A DNA stretch of 5,905 bases, taken from positions 1-5,905 of the forward strand of contig CALWBJ010000235.1 in the NCBI GenBank assembly GCA_944376035.1, written 5' to 3'. Shown in pieces: positions 1-5,905 of the stretch (position 1 is its first letter; each line of letters starts with the position of its first letter). Below the pieces are notes generated by a model that worked only from the letters and a program-made list of their open reading frames with translations, was not told the origin of the DNA and did not search any database. The translations under genes were made by a program, and so were the position numbers. Origin of the DNA: an uncultured Clostridia bacterium. Its GTDB lineage: Bacteria > Bacillota > Clostridia > Christensenellales > Borkfalkiaceae.

Positions 1-200
1 TCGCCAATCCGATCGCGACCATCCTTTCCGCATCCATGATGCTGAGATACGCATTCGACCTCAAAAAGGAAGCGGACGCCCTCGACGCCGCAGTCGAAAA
101 GACTCTCAACGACGGTGCTCGTACCGCAGACCTCGCGGAAGAAGGCAAACCCGTCCTCGGCACCCGCGAGATGACAGAAGCGATACTTAAAAATCTGTAA
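1..200 (+). CDS. leuB: 3-isopropylmalate dehydrogenase, C-terminal fragment (5' end outside window)
   Basis: This is the last 65 codons of an open frame entering from the left edge (first full codon at 3, TAA at 198-200). The enzyme oxidatively decarboxylates 3-isopropylmalate to 2-oxoisocaproate with NAD+ in cytoplasmic leucine biosynthesis. The segment NPIATILSASMMLRYAF, immediately after the edge, is the conserved C-terminal helix signature of LeuB and its beta-decarboxylating dehydrogenase relatives. It is followed by the usual tail with a GARTADL turn and a closing GTREMTEAIL helix. The catalytic and most substrate-binding residues lie upstream and cannot be checked. A related tartrate or isocitrate dehydrogenase is possible, but the ANPIATILSA-type wording fits LeuB best. 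The fragment is much richer in GC (106 of its first 180 bases) than the genes to its right, and a terminator separates it from them, so it is not part of their operon. Confidence 0.9.
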   Translation, partial: ANPIATILSASMMLRYAFDLKKEADALDAAVEKTLNDGARTADLAEEGKPVLGTREMTEAILKNL

Positions 201-213
201 TATCTTTTTTAAC

Positions 214-244
214 AAAAAGCCCGCGGCGTTGCCGCGGGCTTTTT
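214..244 (+). terminator. Strong intrinsic terminator after leuB
   Basis: A perfect 9-bp GC-rich stem (GCCCGCGGC at 219-227 with GCCGCGGGC at 231-239) closes a 3-base GTT loop and is followed by a T run at 240-244. The T run pairs with an A run at 214-218, extending the stem to 14 bp. It begins 13 bases after the leuB stop. The A and T runs on either side mean it could also terminate leftward transcription. It isolates the next promoter from leuB read-through. Confidence 0.95.
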
Positions 245-266
245 ACATCAAAAGATTATATTAAAA

Positions 267-295
267 TTGACATTATATTATTATTATAGTATTAT
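267..295 (+). promoter_or_regulatory. Sigma-70/sigma-A type promoter of the three-gene unit
   Basis: A consensus -35 box TTGACA (267-272) is followed by exactly 17 bp and a -10 box TATTAT (290-295, one mismatch to TATAAT). The DNA upstream (245-266) is AT-rich, as expected for an UP-like element. Transcription would start near 301-304, leaving a leader of about 55 bases before the GTG start at 357. Its position between the leuB terminator and the first gene fits. The TTG in the -35 box opens a reading frame in phase with the first gene and should not be mistaken for its start codon. Confidence 0.85.
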
Positions 296-343
296 TGATT
301 ATAGAGTAAAATCAAATTGTACAAACGTATATACTCATACCAT

Positions 344-349
344 GGAGGG
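344..349 (+). promoter_or_regulatory. Ribosome binding site deciding the GTG start of the first gene
   Basis: GGAGGG lies 7 bases before GTG at 357-359, which is ideal spacing. The in-frame ATG at 342 overlaps this site and has no Shine-Dalgarno of its own. The in-frame TTG at 267 is the -35 box. GTG 357 is therefore the best start. Confidence 0.88.
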
Positions 350-356
350 AAAATCA

Positions 357-2369
357 GTGATTAAAAACAAGACAACGTCGGTTTTCGAAACCATAAAAAG
401 CACCAGAGACAAATTAATTCAAAACTGGAAAGAAAATTCAGCTTTTCTGGATAAAAATCTTATTCACGACCCCGGTCTGATATCTGCCGCAATGGGTACT
501 GTTTCCCTTTTACTCCCCGTTGTTGCTATGGGCGACGAGAAAGACCTTTATGACAAGGATAAACTGGAAGAAATTAAAAATATCGTAGAAATATCCATAA
601 AAAAGATTAACGGTTTTATCGAACAGGACGGATTTACGGCAAGCCCGTTTATTGCTCCTCCGAGAACTGCGTCTATCTTCTCCGACGGCAGCGGCTACGT
701 AGATTCTATTACGTGGGTGGTTTCCATATGCGCTTTGGCAAGATACGCGTGTTTGAAAAAATACATGTCTTTTTCAAAAGAAACAGACGACATTATACTT
801 GCGCTTTATGCAAAAACTCTGAAACTTCTTATCGACGCCCAGCACGACGACGGTACGTGGGGATTTCATACTGATAAAGATTGCGCAAAGTCCCTTTATT
901 TCACATATTCTGCGGGCACTTGCCTTGCCGACGTATTCGATTATACTTTCGCAGAAATTCAAAGCGTCGAAGAAAGTAACGAAGACATCGCGCCTTTTAT
1001 CGGCGTAGATACAGAAGCAGTATCATATATCGAATCACACGGAATACCTGATCTGCAAAATGTTTTGTCTGACGTACGATATAAACTCTCTTACTGGTTA
1101 ATATCAAAAGCAATTCCTCGCTTACCTGCGATATCAGACTGTACAGAGCTGCCCTCGGACATAGCGGAAGAACTTGGAATATGGGACTCGTCGACATCTA
1201 AAGATTTCGGCGTAAACTATTACAATCTTTATTACACATACTACATAATCGATCTTGCAGTCCAGTCCTGTTCAGACAAAGATTACGAAAAAATAGTAGC
1301 AGAAAAAGGTGAAACTTTCTATAGTCTCAAAGAAGAATTAAAAACAAAGATCCGCGATACGGACTATAAATACTATTTTGACGAAGACGAAGGCTGCCCT
1401 GCAAAATTCGTTCTCGATTATATAGAACAGTCTACTCACGCATCCAGATATCATATGGCATCTGCAATGCGTACCGGAGTTGAATTCTGGAACACAAAAG
1501 ATTCTGAATTGCAGATCGTGTGGAAACACAACAACCCCAAAAAACAAGACTTGATCAAAACAATTAAAGGTTCTATATCCGGCAACGTTACCGAACCGGT
1601 TATAGTCCCGATGGCACTAAGAGCGAATACGCAATATACGTATTACATCTCTCAGCAACCCGACGTCAATCTGGACAAACTGTTTGAAAACATCCTTTCT
1701 GACAGAGGCACGAAAGACACGGATATCTGTATTTCTGAATTATGGGATACACTTTCTTACAGTCTGCCGATAACAGAACGTGCAATCGAAGCAATCATAG
1801 ATTACTACGACTATGTCTGTAAATACGATCTTCAGGTAGAAACCGAACCTGCAAAAAGTCAAAATGACATCTCTAAAGCGGTTATCGTTAAAAGCGAAAT
1901 CGACGAAGCGATAGAACGCAAAATAGAAGCAGTTGTTCAAGAAAAGCTCAAGCAAATAAGTCTTTCAGCAAAGCCATCAAAAAAAGCTGCCGAAATTTCC
2001 GCAGATCCTGCTGATCTCGTAAAGCCGGTTTCTATTGCGCTTAACATGTTGGCTCAGGAAGTTTCCGCAAGAATTAATACGGATATGACGAGAAACGACG
2101 ATCCGACAGATAATCTGATCTATAATCTGAGGAACCTTTTCTCGACCCTCGAAAGAAGTAGCAAACTGTCAATGATCAGAGAGCTTTGTCACGAATACGA
2201 TAAGACATTTGACGCAAACGAACTGGCGACAAAAGCTTTTACTGTTGAAGACGTCTTAGACAATTCCGTAAAAGAACTTTACTCTCAACTTGTAAAAGAC
2301 ATAATAAACAACAACGGTATCAATCTCGTCGATATGTACCTCAAGCTCTCGATGTTTGGTATCAAATAA
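357..2369 (+). CDS. Large protein of unknown function, possible alpha/alpha-toroid fold, first gene of TIR/ATPase unit
   Basis: This 670-residue, largely helical protein starts at GTG 357, chosen for the GGAGGG site 7 bases upstream. I do not recognise a named family. It has no signal peptide and no convincing membrane segment; the hydrophobic stretch near residues 40-55 (ISAAMGTVSLLLPVVAMG) is short and flanked by soluble sequence, so a cytoplasmic location is likely. Residues 110-120 (DGSGYVDSITW) and 162-170 (QHDDGTWGF) resemble repeats of squalene-cyclase/prenyltransferase alpha/alpha-toroids, whose QW motif ends Q-x-x-D-G-x-W. Tyr-rich helices such as NLYYTYYIID (290-299) fit a repeated helical barrel. 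No DxDD cyclase acid motif is visible, so terpene chemistry is not proposed. Residues about 512-534 form a charged helix that may be a coiled coil, after which a separate C-terminal helical domain (about 545-670) follows. It lies 21 bp before the ATPase gene and probably works with it as sensor or scaffold (inference). Confidence 0.8.
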   Translation: MIKNKTTSVFETIKSTRDKLIQNWKENSAFLDKNLIHDPGLISAAMGTVSLLLPVVAMGDEKDLYDKDKLEEIKNIVEISIKKINGFIEQDGFTASPFIAPPRTASIFSDGSGYVDSITWVVSICALARYACLKKYMSFSKETDDIILALYAKTLKLLIDAQHDDGTWGFHTDKDCAKSLYFTYSAGTCLADVFDYTFAEIQSVEESNEDIAPFIGVDTEAVSYIESHGIPDLQNVLSDVRYKLSYWLISKAIPRLPAISDCTELPSDIAEELGIWDSSTSKDFGVNYYNLYYTYYIIDLAVQSCSDKDYEKIVAEKGETFYSLKEELKTKIRDTDYKYYFDEDEGCPAKFVLDYIEQSTHASRYHMASAMRTGVEFWNTKDSELQIVWKHNNPKKQDLIKTIKGSISGNVTEPVIVPMALRANTQYTYYISQQPDVNLDKLFENILSDRGTKDTDICISELWDTLSYSLPITERAIEAIIDYYDYVCKYDLQVETEPAKSQNDISKAVIVKSEIDEAIERKIEAVVQEKLKQISLSAKPSKKAAEISADPADLVKPVSIALNMLAQEVSARINTDMTRNDDPTDNLIYNLRNLFSTLERSSKLSMIRELCHEYDKTFDANELATKAFTVEDVLDNSVKELYSQLVKDIINNNGINLVDMYLKLSMFGIK

Positions 2370-2380
2370 AAGCATTAAAT

Positions 2381-2384
2381 GGAG
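2381..2384 (+). promoter_or_regulatory. Ribosome binding site deciding the ATG start of the ATPase gene
   Basis: GGAG lies 6 bases before ATG 2391-2393. The ATG at 2379, in frame and four codons earlier, overlaps this site and is preceded only by AT-rich sequence with no Shine-Dalgarno. The 2391 start is preferred. Confidence 0.8.
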
Positions 2385-2390
2385 ATATTT

Positions 2391-3716
2391 ATGGGAAATT
2401 ATGTGTCAAACGATTCCGCTTTAGCGAAATGCATAACTTTTTATTCTTATAAAGGAGGTTCAGGTCGTTCTACGACTTTGGTCAATACCGCAAAGCATCT
2501 TATCGACGAGCTGAATATCTCTCCAAACAACCCCATGTTGATTGTAGACGCGGATCTCGAAAGCGCAGGTCTCACGTTTTTCTTTAATCTGGAAAATAAA
2601 TTTACCAGTAAATTTCAGCAGTCCATAAATACTGCTTCTCTTATTTTCCAGAACGGAAAATATTTTAAAGACAACACTGCTGACAATGCCTTCGGAGCTG
2701 CCGGCACAATGATGCGCTACCCTGTAAACGATATGCTTATCGATAAAATGCAGACGGCGGCGAGAAAATCATACGACATAGCGAAGTTGTTCTCAGGAGT
2801 AAGGATCAATTCCAACGAAAAACAGATCCTCGAAGCTATGGCTGAAGCAAGTATTAACGTCAACACTTCCGGTTCTGCCGAAAACGACAGAGATCATGAA
2901 ATTTTCATGAGCTACAATATCGGAGCTCTCTTTTTCAAGCTTTCGCTTATTCAGAACGACAAAAGCATTCCCGAAGAAGAAAAAGCCGCTCTGAAAGAGC
3001 AAACCATAACAAACGCGCTTCCCGCACAGGAATTCGTAGATATTTCCGCTTTTTTCGACGCCCCTGCCGGATCAGTAAAATTTTTAGGCGCGGATATAAA
3101 ATCAACCGACATTGTTCCGCACGGAAGCGACCTTCCGAGCAATATCAAGAAACTTTTATTCCAGTGTACTATTCACGGATATTCAACCGTTTTGTTTGAC
3201 AGCGGAGCAGGTACGCAAAGTACGCCGTATTCACTCCACAAAGTGTCCGACGTGCTCGTATATTGTATGCGCGCGTCCAGACAATTCGCAAGAGGAACTT
3301 ACAACCAGTTACTCAACAGCAACACGGATCTCAAGCGTCTTTCTGAAGATCAAGGCAAAAAAGGAACAGACCGTAAAACAGTGATAATTCTGCCCACTGC
3401 GGTAGCAGCTCCCAATAAATTCACCGCAAAGCTTTGCGACGAAAGTTTTAATTCAATAAAAACTCTGACTTCCTCTTTTTCGGACATAGTCGATCCTACT
3501 TTCTGTACGAAAGAATCCGCTTTACCGGAAGTCGAGCTTTTTAAATGGCAAGAAATTATTCTCGGCACCTCTCTTTTCGGGCAGTGCGATTTAAAATTTA
3601 TGCCTGAACTTGCGTCTTATACAAAAGAATCTACAATGCCTGACGACGCAAAAAAAGCTTACAATACATACAAAGCCCTTGCAAAAAGAATCGTATACAA
3701 CTCTGAGGTACAATAA
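2391..3716 (+). CDS. ParA/MinD-like SIMIBI P-loop ATPase with KGGSGRS deviant Walker A
   Basis: This is a 441-residue cytoplasmic ATPase. FYSYKGGSGRSTT near the N-terminus is a deviant Walker A motif. The signature lysine is K21, and R26 sits where most relatives have the P-loop lysine. VDADLESAGL (52-61, with D53 and D55) matches the Walker A' region, close in form to the D-W-D-L-E-A-P-G-L of KGG-x-GR ATPases. VLFDSGAG with D270 is Walker B, resembling the DSRTG wording of that branch, and is followed by DVLVYCMRASRQ, a typical ParA/MinD strand and switch. Known relatives dimerise around ATP and act as switches or positioning factors. The KGG-x-GR branch is often found beside TIR-like and NLR-like genes, including actinobacterial fxs loci (from memory). 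The stretch between Walker A' and B (about 62-262) is long and holds unrecognised helical sequence. There is no partner ParB gene or visible parS-like repeat, so plasmid partition is unlikely. The gene ends 2 bp before the TIR gene. Confidence 0.88.
   Translation: MGNYVSNDSALAKCITFYSYKGGSGRSTTLVNTAKHLIDELNISPNNPMLIVDADLESAGLTFFFNLENKFTSKFQQSINTASLIFQNGKYFKDNTADNAFGAAGTMMRYPVNDMLIDKMQTAARKSYDIAKLFSGVRINSNEKQILEAMAEASINVNTSGSAENDRDHEIFMSYNIGALFFKLSLIQNDKSIPEEEKAALKEQTITNALPAQEFVDISAFFDAPAGSVKFLGADIKSTDIVPHGSDLPSNIKKLLFQCTIHGYSTVLFDSGAGTQSTPYSLHKVSDVLVYCMRASRQFARGTYNQLLNSNTDLKRLSEDQGKKGTDRKTVIILPTAVAAPNKFTAKLCDESFNSIKTLTSSFSDIVDPTFCTKESALPEVELFKWQEIILGTSLFGQCDLKFMPELASYTKESTMPDDAKKAYNTYKALAKRIVYNSEVQ
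3704..3709 (+). promoter_or_regulatory. Ribosome binding site of the TIR gene, inside the end of the ATPase gene
   Basis: TGAGGT at 3704-3709 lies within the last codons of the ATPase gene, about 10 bases before ATG 3719. It is a moderate match at slightly long spacing. With a gap of only 2 bases after the upstream TAA, translation of the TIR protein may be coupled to that of the ATPase. Confidence 0.6.
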
Positions 3717-3718
3717 TC

Positions 3719-5905
3719 ATGGGTCTTTACGACAAATATCTGGAAAAAAAATATTTTTCCCCGTCAATAGGTCCGATCCTTTTCGGAAAAAATAAACTGT
3801 TTAGAAATACCATAACACTCGGTATTCCAAGCGATTCTGTGCAGGTTGCATATGACGTATGCCTTCTGTACGCTTCTTTCATACAAATGTATTACATAGC
3901 GAAGGCTCGTAATAACGGTACAACAATCGCTTCTCTCGGAATAAACAAGACTGTTGCCGAAAGGATACAAAGATTCTGGAACTGCGACCAGGACATAAAT
4001 TTTGCCGACTCTCAGCTCTTCTCTTTTCTCATCTCGGCTTCATCCGATCCTGATATAATGACTCCGGACGCGCAGCATTGTATCGCAAAAGTAAGAACGT
4101 GCTTTACGCGCTATCGTGAGAATTATAAGGCAAGCGGCTATTATGACTACGATGACCTCGAAGAACTTCTCTCATGTTTTTGTTTGCTCAAAAAAATAAC
4201 ATATTCAAACGGCGTTTTCAATATTTACGAAAACAACATTGTTTACAACATTCAGCCTGAACCTTTCATATTCTTTATGAAAAAAGGATCGATCGGAGAT
4301 TATGAAGATCCCGATACGATATGTAACATACTGACAGCAATTAAAAAAGGTGACCGTAATCACGAAATATACGTAGTGGTTAAAACGATCAACAGCACAT
4401 ACTCTTCTGATAAAACACGTGAAATTTGCTGTCAGATAGAACAAGAAAGCAACCTCGACATAATATTCCATACCGTAGGCGTTTCGTCAAAGTGGTATTC
4501 CACGGAAGAATATCTGGGAGACTACACCTTTCTTAACAATCTGATAGACTGTTCAAAGACCGCAGCAATCAAATTTTTCTCAAAAGAAAAAGGACATATA
4601 TCTCCGATTCAGGATATGTTCGACGATATTCTCAGCCTTTTTACAGGTACCGATCTTTACGAAAAGCTCATAACGACGCATCGTATGCCTATATATTTCA
4701 ATGAGGAAAATGAAAGCTTCGGCAATTTCCTCTTTGAAGTTTTTATAAACAACGGAGTATGCAATACCCTTACGTCTCTGCTTTTTAACGAAGACGAAAA
4801 AATCGGACTTCAGTTATTCGATTGCTATATGAACGCATTCGAAGAAAAGCAACTTATCGACCGTGAACAAAAACAGACTTATTGCAACGAATGTGCGATA
4901 AACATAGAAATGCGAATCGATAAACTCTCTAAAGTTCTCGATAGATTTTCAAAAGGATTTACTCATAGACAAAGAGAGATCGAAGCAGAATGGCGTACTT
5001 ATTATATTCTTAAAGCAGCCGGAATCAAAAACGAACGTCTATTTGCAGACGTCGAATCCATCATGTCGATAAACGATTATTTCGACATGATAAAAAATCC
5101 TCAAGCTTCTCTGCAAGATTCGCTTAAAAACGTACTGATATTCCTGAGTTCTTTTTACAGTGCTTTGCTCAACAACACCAGCAAGATTAATTACAGCAAA
5201 TTCGCGCGCGATTTCAAAGCTACAAAGAAGCAACTTTTATCCGCAGACTCTAACATCGAAACAATGCTGGATAATTTCCTTGCTGTGATCCGCGCAAGCG
5301 TAAATAACAAAGTTCTTTACAGTACAACCAATCGCCAGCGCATTTGCCCGCCCGAATATTTCGAGGATTTTGCACAGACGATCAAGGAAGCACTTTATAA
5401 ACAACAAAACTCTGAAGAAAACGAATTTTTGTCTTCCGGAATGAGCTTAGGCAAAAATGATAGAGTATTTATAAACTACTCTCACGACGACAAGGACAAG
5501 GTAGACGAAATAGTCAAATTGCTGAAAAAAGCTCACATCAACGTCTACTTTGACACTGATAATTTCTATGGCGGCGACGATTGGAAGGAAGCCGCAGCAA
5601 CAGAAATTCAAAGCGACGAATGCAAAATAATGCTTGCTTTCACAAGCAAATCGTCTGTAAGAAAAGAAGCCGTAGAATACGAAATAACCGGCATGCGGAT
5701 GAAAAATAAGCCTATAATCCCGATAAATCTTGAAAAAGAGACTTTATCAGATTATCTGGGCAAGGCTAAATACGATTACGATAAGAACAATAAAGAAAAA
5801 ACAATCGCTGCTACGGCTGCCAATAAAATCGCATCCGTATTTAACGAAAACGTGATCTTCTTGTCTGCAATAAACTCTTCGTCTGACAAGTATGAGCTGA
5901 ATCCA
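3719..5905 (+). CDS. TIR-domain protein with large unrecognised N-terminal region (3' end outside window)
   Basis: The frame is open from ATG 3719 to the right edge: 729 codons with no stop. Residues 581 to about 708 form a TIR domain. Strand A is DRVFINYSHDD (581-591), strand B is INVYFDTDN (607-615), a BB-loop stretch GGDDWKEA (618-625) follows, then KIMLAFTSKSS (636-646). E655 lies in the VEYEI helix at the position of the catalytic glutamate of NAD+-cleaving TIRs, and KPIIPINL (664-671) is the next strand. Bacterial TIRs of this type commonly hydrolyse NAD+ or make signal nucleotides from it; that activity is inferred here. The first 580 residues match no family I know. They are soluble and mostly helical. 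An alternating strand-helix stretch at about 182-254 (PFIFFMKKG, EIYVVVKTI, LDIIFHTVG) could be a small Rossmann-like domain. At least 18 residues follow the TIR, so a further C-terminal domain is possible. It is the likely effector of the operon. Confidence 0.87.
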   Translation, partial: MGLYDKYLEKKYFSPSIGPILFGKNKLFRNTITLGIPSDSVQVAYDVCLLYASFIQMYYIAKARNNGTTIASLGINKTVAERIQRFWNCDQDINFADSQLFSFLISASSDPDIMTPDAQHCIAKVRTCFTRYRENYKASGYYDYDDLEELLSCFCLLKKITYSNGVFNIYENNIVYNIQPEPFIFFMKKGSIGDYEDPDTICNILTAIKKGDRNHEIYVVVKTINSTYSSDKTREICCQIEQESNLDIIFHTVGVSSKWYSTEEYLGDYTFLNNLIDCSKTAAIKFFSKEKGHISPIQDMFDDILSLFTGTDLYEKLITTHRMPIYFNEENESFGNFLFEVFINNGVCNTLTSLLFNEDEKIGLQLFDCYMNAFEEKQLIDREQKQTYCNECAINIEMRIDKLSKVLDRFSKGFTHRQREIEAEWRTYYILKAAGIKNERLFADVESIMSINDYFDMIKNPQASLQDSLKNVLIFLSSFYSALLNNTSKINYSKFARDFKATKKQLLSADSNIETMLDNFLAVIRASVNNKVLYSTTNRQRICPPEYFEDFAQTIKEALYKQQNSEENEFLSSGMSLGKNDRVFINYSHDDKDKVDEIVKLLKKAHINVYFDTDNFYGGDDWKEAAATEIQSDECKIMLAFTSKSSVRKEAVEYEITGMRMKNKPIIPINLEKETLSDYLGKAKYDYDKNNKEKTIAATAANKIASVFNENVIFLSAINSSSDKYELNP
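5459..5842 (+). other. TIR domain region within the third gene
   Basis: This marks the encoded residues 581-708. The order of elements is F-I-N-Y-S-H-D-D box, helix, V-Y-F-D strand, G-D-D-W loop, S-K-S-S turn, then V-E-Y-E-I with E655, and I-I-P-I strand. The pattern is closest to the bacterial TIR_2 type. The right boundary is approximate, placed after helix AANKIASVF. Confidence 0.85.

Noticed and set aside
254..303. GATTATA repeated at 254-260 and 297-303, flanking the promoter 43 bp apart
   Set aside because: The spacing is near four helical turns, but a 7-bp match in very AT-rich DNA is weak evidence for a repressor site.
327..334. 8-bp palindrome GTATATAC in the leader of the first gene as a possible operator
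   Set aside because: It is short and AT-rich, has no second copy nearby, and is likely by chance in this leader.
2451..2459. Perfect Shine-Dalgarno-like AAAGGAGGT inside the ATPase gene
   Set aside because: It encodes the K-G-G of the Walker A motif, and no ATG or GTG start follows at a usable distance, so an internal start is not supported.
3112..3384. A 90-codon plus-strand open frame inside the ATPase gene
   Set aside because: It is an out-of-frame shadow of a gene with clear P-loop motifs; it has no Shine-Dalgarno of note and no recognisable protein features.
2391..3716. Plasmid or chromosome partition ParA
   Set aside because: There is no ParB-like gene or centromere-like repeat, the KGG-x-GR and D-x-D-L-E wording differs from partition ParAs, and the neighbour is a TIR protein.
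4205..4471. An 88-codon minus-strand open frame inside the TIR gene, and similar short minus-strand frames elsewhere
   Set aside because: They lie antisense to well-supported genes, have odd Phe/Val/Cys-rich composition typical of reverse-strand shadows, and show no promoter or ribosome site.
4883..4894. CNEC (C389, C392) in the TIR protein as a zinc-binding pair
   Set aside because: No second CxxC or Cys/His pair is placed nearby to complete a zinc site; the protein has scattered cysteines throughout.
1..5905. CRISPR array, tRNA, rRNA, insertion sequence or attachment site
   Set aside because: No regularly spaced repeats, tRNA-like cloverleaf, transposase motif or terminal inverted repeats were seen on either strand.

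Overview
The window looks like a bacterial chromosome segment, probably from an uncultured or gut-type member of the Bacillota (Clostridia-like). The grounds are a LeuB tail typical of that phylum, strong GGAGG-type Shine-Dalgarno sites, a canonical sigma-A promoter and AT-leaning coding DNA. This placement is an inference and no species is claimed.

Layout: (1) Positions 1-200 hold the last 65 codons of leuB (3-isopropylmalate dehydrogenase, leucine biosynthesis), closed by a very strong intrinsic terminator at 214-244. (2) A well-formed promoter (TTGACA, 17 bp, TATTAT; 267-295) starts a new, tightly packed transcription unit on the same strand. (3) This unit has three large genes: a 670-residue protein of unknown function with features resembling an alpha/alpha-toroid (357-2369); a 441-residue ParA/MinD-like P-loop ATPase with a deviant KGGSGRS Walker A (2391-3716); and a protein of at least 729 residues with a C-terminal TIR domain that runs off the right edge (3719-5905). 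Gaps are 21 bp and 2 bp, and each gene has its own ribosome binding site. No terminator or second promoter is visible inside the unit.

Reading of the whole: leuB is about 59% GC in a hand count of its first 180 bases, whereas sampled lines of the three-gene unit are 33-45% GC. The unit therefore looks like an accessory cassette placed just downstream of a housekeeping gene. A KGG-x-GR ATPase beside a TIR protein, whose probable catalytic glutamate (E655) is present, suggests a conflict or antiphage module. In that model the ATPase is a switch, the large first protein and the roughly 580-residue N-terminal part of the third are sensor or scaffold parts, and the TIR domain is a probable NAD+-consuming effector. 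The domain calls for the ATPase and TIR rest on visible motifs. The toroid call and the defence role are inference. I do not recognise this exact three-gene set as a named system.
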